The notes beneath the pieces were generated by a model. It worked only from the letters and a program-made list of their open reading frames with translations, had not been told where the DNA came from and ran no database searches. From positions 248,001 to 312,000 of the forward strand of contig NZ_WNZY01000003.1 of NCBI RefSeq assembly GCF_009725205.1: DNA of 64,000 bases. The letters run 5' to 3'. Position 1 is the stretch's first letter. Each line of letters opens with the position of its first letter. The DNA is from Paenibacillus timonensis. Lineage in GTDB: Bacteria; Bacillota; Bacilli; Paenibacillales; Paenibacillaceae. Below are positions 62,644 to 64,000 of this stretch, one piece after another. The position numbers were made by a program, and so were the translations under genes.

Positions 62644-63318
62644 CTATGCCAATCCGGCCAGGCTCTCGCGGATTTCTGCCATCGCCGCACGTCGGTCGGC
62701 TTGGCCGAACACCGCATTTCCGGCAACTAACACATCCGCCCCCGCTTCCACGACCAGCGGCGCCGTTGCAGCCGCAATTCCGCCATCCACTTCGATCCGC
62801 AAATCGCTTAAGCCCAGTTCTTCCTTCCAGGCCTTCAACTGACGAATCTTGCGCAACGTAGCCGGAATGAACGCTTGCCCGCCGAAACCGGGGTTTACCG
62901 TCATGACAAGGACAAGGTCCACATCCTCCAGCACCTCGCGAATGGCCGAAGCCGGCGTGGCTGGGTTGATCGCGACCCCTGCTTTAACCCCCTGCTCCTT
63001 GATCAGATGCAGCACCCGGTGCAGATGCACGCAGGCTTCGGCGTGCACCGTAATGAGGTGTGCGCCCGCTTTAGCGAAGGCCGGAACGTATTCCTCCGGC
63101 TTTTCAATCATCAGATGGACGTCCAGCGGCAGCTTGGTATGCGGAGCGATGGCCTGCAGCACCAGTGCCCCGAAGGTCAGGTTCGGAACGAAGTGTCCGT
63201 CCATGACGTCCACATGCAGCCAGTCGGCGCCTCCCCGCTCTACATCGGCGACCTCCTCGCCCAGCTTGGCGAAATCGGCCGATAGAATAGATGGCGCTAT
63301 ATATACGTTGTTGCTCAT
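62644..63318 (-). CDS. rpe: Ribulose-phosphate 3-epimerase
   Basis: 224 residues. The TIM barrel shows [28 protein letters not shown] (metal His/Asp), [22 protein letters not shown] and IEVDGGI, all conserved. It interconverts ribulose and xylulose 5-phosphate in the pentose phosphate pathway. GGAGGTATTGACGTC precedes the ATG, four bases after the rsgA stop. In B. subtilis thiN lies between rpe and spoVM; it is absent here. Confidence 0.97.
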   Translation of the reverse strand: MSNNVYIAPSILSADFAKLGEEVADVERGGADWLHVDVMDGHFVPNLTFGALVLQAIAPHTKLPLDVHLMIEKPEEYVPAFAKAGAHLITVHAEACVHLHRVLHLIKEQGVKAGVAINPATPASAIREVLEDVDLVLVMTVNPGFGGQAFIPATLRKIRQLKAWKEELGLSDLRIEVDGGIAAATAPLVVEAGADVLVAGNAVFGQADRRAAMAEIRESLAGLA

Positions 63319-63322
63319 GACG

Positions 63323-64000
63323 TCAATACCTCCGCTTCTTCTCCTTCATCTCTTCATGGAACTGTACATAGTGCTCATAGCGAGTCGCGGCGATTTCGCC
63401 TTTGTCCGCGGCTTCTCTTACTTTACAGCCCGGCTCGTGCAAATGGCTGCAGCCGCGGAATTTACAACCTTCCGCGTAATCCGTGAATTCCCGGAAGCAG
63501 CTGGATAACTCCTCGACGCCCAGCTCGAGAAAATCCAGCTGACTGAAGCCCGGTGTATCGGCTACGTAACCGCCGTTTTCCAGCTCGATCAGCTCGACAT
63601 GACGCGTCGTATGACGTCCGCGACCCAGCCTGAGGCTGATTTCGCTCGTCTCTAGCGATAAGCCGAGCATGGCGTTAAGAAGCGAGGATTTCCCGACGCC
63701 CGACTGTCCCGAGAAGACGCTGATCTCCCCAGCCAGGCTCGATTTCACTTCCTCGGTTCCCATCCCGGTCACGGAGCTGGTGACGATGACATCATAACCG
63801 ATCGATTCGTACAACGCTTTAACCTGGCTAATGATTTCAGGCGTTTCCTCAGGTCCGTCTTCCTCCACCAGATCCTCCTTGGTGAGGCAGATCAGCGTTT
63901 TAAGACCCGCATGCTCGATATGCACCAGAAACTTGTCCAGCAATTGCAGATTGAGATCCGGCTCCCGCAAAGAAAATAGCAGCACAGCCAGCTTGGCGTT
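63323..64000 (-). CDS. rsgA: Ribosome small-subunit GTPase A (5' end cut by window edge)
   Basis: 225 C-terminal residues; the start lies beyond base 64000. The circularly permuted GTPase shows [16 protein letters not shown] (G1) after the T-KxDLV-like segment LTKEDLV, then [12 protein letters not shown] and [10 protein letters not shown] (G3). The C-terminal zinc domain has [16 protein letters not shown]. RsgA helps mature the 30S subunit. It is coupled to rpe by a four-base gap. Confidence 0.95.
   Translation of the reverse strand, partial: NAKLAVLLFSLREPDLNLQLLDKFLVHIEHAGLKTLICLTKEDLVEEDGPEETPEIISQVKALYESIGYDVIVTSSVTGMGTEEVKSSLAGEISVFSGQSGVGKSSLLNAMLGLSLETSEISLRLGRGRHTTRHVELIELENGGYVADTPGFSQLDFLELGVEELSSCFREFTDYAEGCKFRGCSHLHEPGCKVREAADKGEIAATRYEHYVQFHEEMKEKKRRY

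Overview
The window looks like chromosome of a spore-forming, facultatively anaerobic Gram-positive of the Paenibacillaceae type. The evidence is spoVM, a SpoVIF-like gene, a Bacillus-type Fnr with a C-terminal cysteine cluster, T-box and yybP-ykoY leaders, Bacillus-style LexA and Zur boxes, YesMN-type two-component genes and the rsgA-rpe-spoVM-rpmB-yloU-fakA-recG neighbourhood. The species cannot be fixed from the sequence. No rRNA, tRNA, CRISPR array, transposase or prophage was seen. Almost all genes are on the minus strand; the plus-strand genes are fnr, an AraC regulator, msrAB, a DinB gene, hmp and rpmB.

Layout. 0-5.4 kb: a zinc uptake system (znuA-znuC, cut by the window edge) behind a Zur box, metG behind a T-box leader, yidD, and the zinc regulator zur. 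5.5-16.3 kb: a secreted stalk-domain protein, then a six-gene run of sugar-binding lipoprotein, two permeases, YesM-type kinase, YesN-type regulator and a cytoplasmic NagZ. 16.4-30.4 kb: an anaerobic block with pflBA, adhE, fnr, a formate/nitrite channel, nirBD, a lipoprotein and the Fe-S repair protein ScdA; a YodB-like redox regulator with a short flavoprotein follows. Promoters of pflB, adhE, nirB, scdA and, 10 kb away, the NO dioxygenase gene hmp share one layout: a TGTGA-N6-TCACA-like Fnr site placed 21-22 bases from the -10 box.

30.5-39.9 kb: sugar catabolism genes with an AraC regulator, terC behind a manganese riboswitch, msrAB, small accessory genes, a YitT membrane protein with a long leader carrying a 21-codon ORF, hmp and a short Crp-like regulator. 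40-47.7 kb: a six-gene candidate exopolysaccharide operon: a glycosidase-like membrane-anchored protein, a HEAT-repeat protein, a processive GT2 synthase, a protein pairing a degenerate GGDEF with a receiver whose phosphate-accepting Asp is Glu, a nucleotide-sugar dehydrogenase and a second TIM-barrel protein. This is the most likely poorly described system here.

48.4-58.3 kb: a translationally coupled SOS operon (unknown 128-residue protein, Y-family polymerase, YolD) behind two LexA boxes; TetR-map; spoVIF; the N-acetylmuramic acid recycling operon murQ-murP-murR with MurR-like operators on its promoter; recG. 58.3-64 kb: two interspersed repeat families, then degV, fakA, yloU, rpmB, the tiny spoVM, rpe and a partial rsgA. 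Long ORFs antisense to pflB, adhE and hmp are shadows of the real genes.
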